From assembly GCA_017411935.1 (NCBI GenBank), contig JAFQPC010000098.1, forward strand, positions 1 to 20,361: DNA of 20,361 bases, in the 5' to 3' direction. This document shows, one piece after another, positions 19,548 to 20,361 of the stretch. Within the stretch, counting starts at the first letter, position 1. Each line of letters begins with the position of its first letter. Source of the DNA: Clostridia bacterium. Lineage in GTDB: Bacteria; Bacillota; Clostridia; Oscillospirales; CAG-272. The position numbers and the translations under genes were made by a program. The notes under the pieces are model-generated. The model had not been told where the DNA came from and did no database searches. It worked only from the letters and a program-made list of their open reading frames with translations.

Positions 19548-20315
19548 ATGACGAATATCATTCTCTGCGGTTGCGGCGGACGAATGGGTCAGGCAATCGT
19601 TCGGGCGACCGAGCAAGGTGACACGCTCCGCGTCGTTGCGGGCGTGGACGTCAATGCCAATGCCGTAGCTCCTGCCTGCGCGTTTCCCGTCTACACGAAC
19701 ATCTCGGAGTTTCCGGGAAGTGCCGACGTGATCGTTGATTTTTCCCATCATACCGCCCTGCCCTCTCTGCTTGACTACGCCGTGAGAACGGGCACGCCGC
19801 TTGTCGTTTCCACCACGGGTCACACCGAGGAAGAAATGAAAATGATGAAGGACGCATCCGAGAAGGTCGCGATCTTCTTCTCTCGCAATATGTCGATCGG
19901 CATCAATCTGATGATCGAGCTTGCCAAGAGCGCCGCAAAGACGCTTGGCATTGCCTTTGACGTTGAGATCGTCGAGAAGCATCACAACCAAAAGCTCGAT
20001 GCTCCCAGCGGCACGGCGCTGATGATCGCCGAAGCCATTGCCGAGGAGCGCGAGGAAAGTGAATTTATTTACGACCGTCACGCTGTCCGTCAAAAGAGAG
20101 CGCCTCGCGAGATCGGTATTCATTCGATCCGCGGCGGAACGATCGTCGGAGAGCACGACGCGATCTTTGCGGGCAAGGACGAGATCGTGACGATCTCGCA
20201 CACGGCAACCTCGCGCGAGGTCTTTGCCGAGGGCGCGCTCCGCGCCGCCGCGTATCTCGCAGGCAAAGGCGCAGGTCTTTACAATATGTCGGATCTCATT
20301 CACGAGCAGGCATAA
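19548..20315 (+). CDS. dapB: 4-hydroxy-tetrahydrodipicolinate reductase
   Basis: 255 residues, normal for the family. It reduces the DapA product with NAD(P)H. Seen: the nucleotide-binding GCGGRMGQAI (8-17), VDFSHHTA, VSTTGHTEEE, SRNMSIGIN, and the substrate/catalytic motif EKHHNQKLDAPSGTA (143-157) with the conserved His pair and Lys149; the C-terminal part includes IHSIRGGTIVGEH. The start was chosen at the ATG preceded by AAAGGA; the longer frame begins inside the MITE-like element. There is no separate clear promoter, so it is probably read from dapA through the repeat. Confidence 0.96.
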   Translation: MTNIILCGCGGRMGQAIVRATEQGDTLRVVAGVDVNANAVAPACAFPVYTNISEFPGSADVIVDFSHHTALPSLLDYAVRTGTPLVVSTTGHTEEEMKMMKDASEKVAIFFSRNMSIGINLMIELAKSAAKTLGIAFDVEIVEKHHNQKLDAPSGTALMIAEAIAEEREESEFIYDRHAVRQKRAPREIGIHSIRGGTIVGEHDAIFAGKDEIVTISHTATSREVFAEGALRAAAYLAGKGAGLYNMSDLIHEQA

Positions 20316-20321
20316 CATCTC

Positions 20322-20345
20322 AAAAGGACTCTACGGAGTCCTTTT
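20322..20345 (+). terminator. Intrinsic terminator after dapB
   Basis: AAAAGGACTC-TACG-GAGTCCTTTT forms a 10-bp stem with a 4-nt loop and a T-run, 6 nt after the dapB stop codon. It ends the dapA-dapB transcript. Confidence 0.92.
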
Positions 20346-20361
20346 TTGTGTACTCGGTGCA

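Overview
The window looks like chromosomal DNA from an uncultured Firmicutes of class Clostridia, with a moderate-GC backbone. The evidence is a SCIFF ranthipeptide precursor with its radical-SAM maturase, a ylm-type cluster (yggS/ylmE, sepF, yggT, ylmH, lspA, rluD), a lysine riboswitch in front of dapA, near-consensus sigma-A promoters with 17-nt spacers, strong Shine-Dalgarno sites, and dispersed palindromic repeats of a kind common in clostridial genomes. No tRNA, rRNA, CRISPR array, integrase or transposase gene was seen.

Layout. (1) 1-1190: the 3' part of a MurE-type Mur ligase gene (+), then a two-hairpin repeat and a bidirectional terminator. (2) 1189-4178 (-): scfA (SCIFF), scfB (maturase) and a translationally coupled PLP-dependent decarboxylase, from one strong promoter with a hairpin between precursor and maturase. 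(3) 4218-7660 (-): a second, inverted copy of the two-hairpin repeat, then an operon of a stand-alone class-II amidotransferase-like protein, two tandem HAD phosphatases and a GNAT acetyltransferase; the last three overlap by ATGA. (4) 7659-7966: a long inverted repeat with a MITE-like element between its arms. (5) 7963-14626 (-): a long housekeeping operon (DUF2442-HTH protein, miaA, membrane-fusion-like protein, yggS, sepF, yggT, ylmH, lspA, rluD). The first two genes overlap by ATGA, and a palindrome lies inside the leading promoter. (6) 14642-15374 (-): a coiled-coil protein of unknown function with its own promoter and terminator. (7) 15381-17048: an AT-rich island bounded by imperfect direct repeats of the 3' end of queA. 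It holds a complete three-gene module: HicA-like toxin, C-terminally extended HicB-like antitoxin and a SecB-like chaperone, i.e. a candidate toxin-antitoxin-chaperone (TAC) system. (8) 17023-18093 (-): queA. (9) 18132-20345 (+): promoter, lysine riboswitch, attenuator, dapA, a second MITE-like copy, dapB and a terminator.

How it fits together. dapA and dapB feed diaminopimelate and lysine synthesis under lysine-riboswitch control, and the Mur ligase belongs to the pathway that consumes such diamino acids. The miaA-rluD operon combines RNA modification with septum assembly and lipoprotein processing. The most striking accessory element is the hicA-hicB-secB island at the end of queA; the SCIFF locus is the second point of interest.
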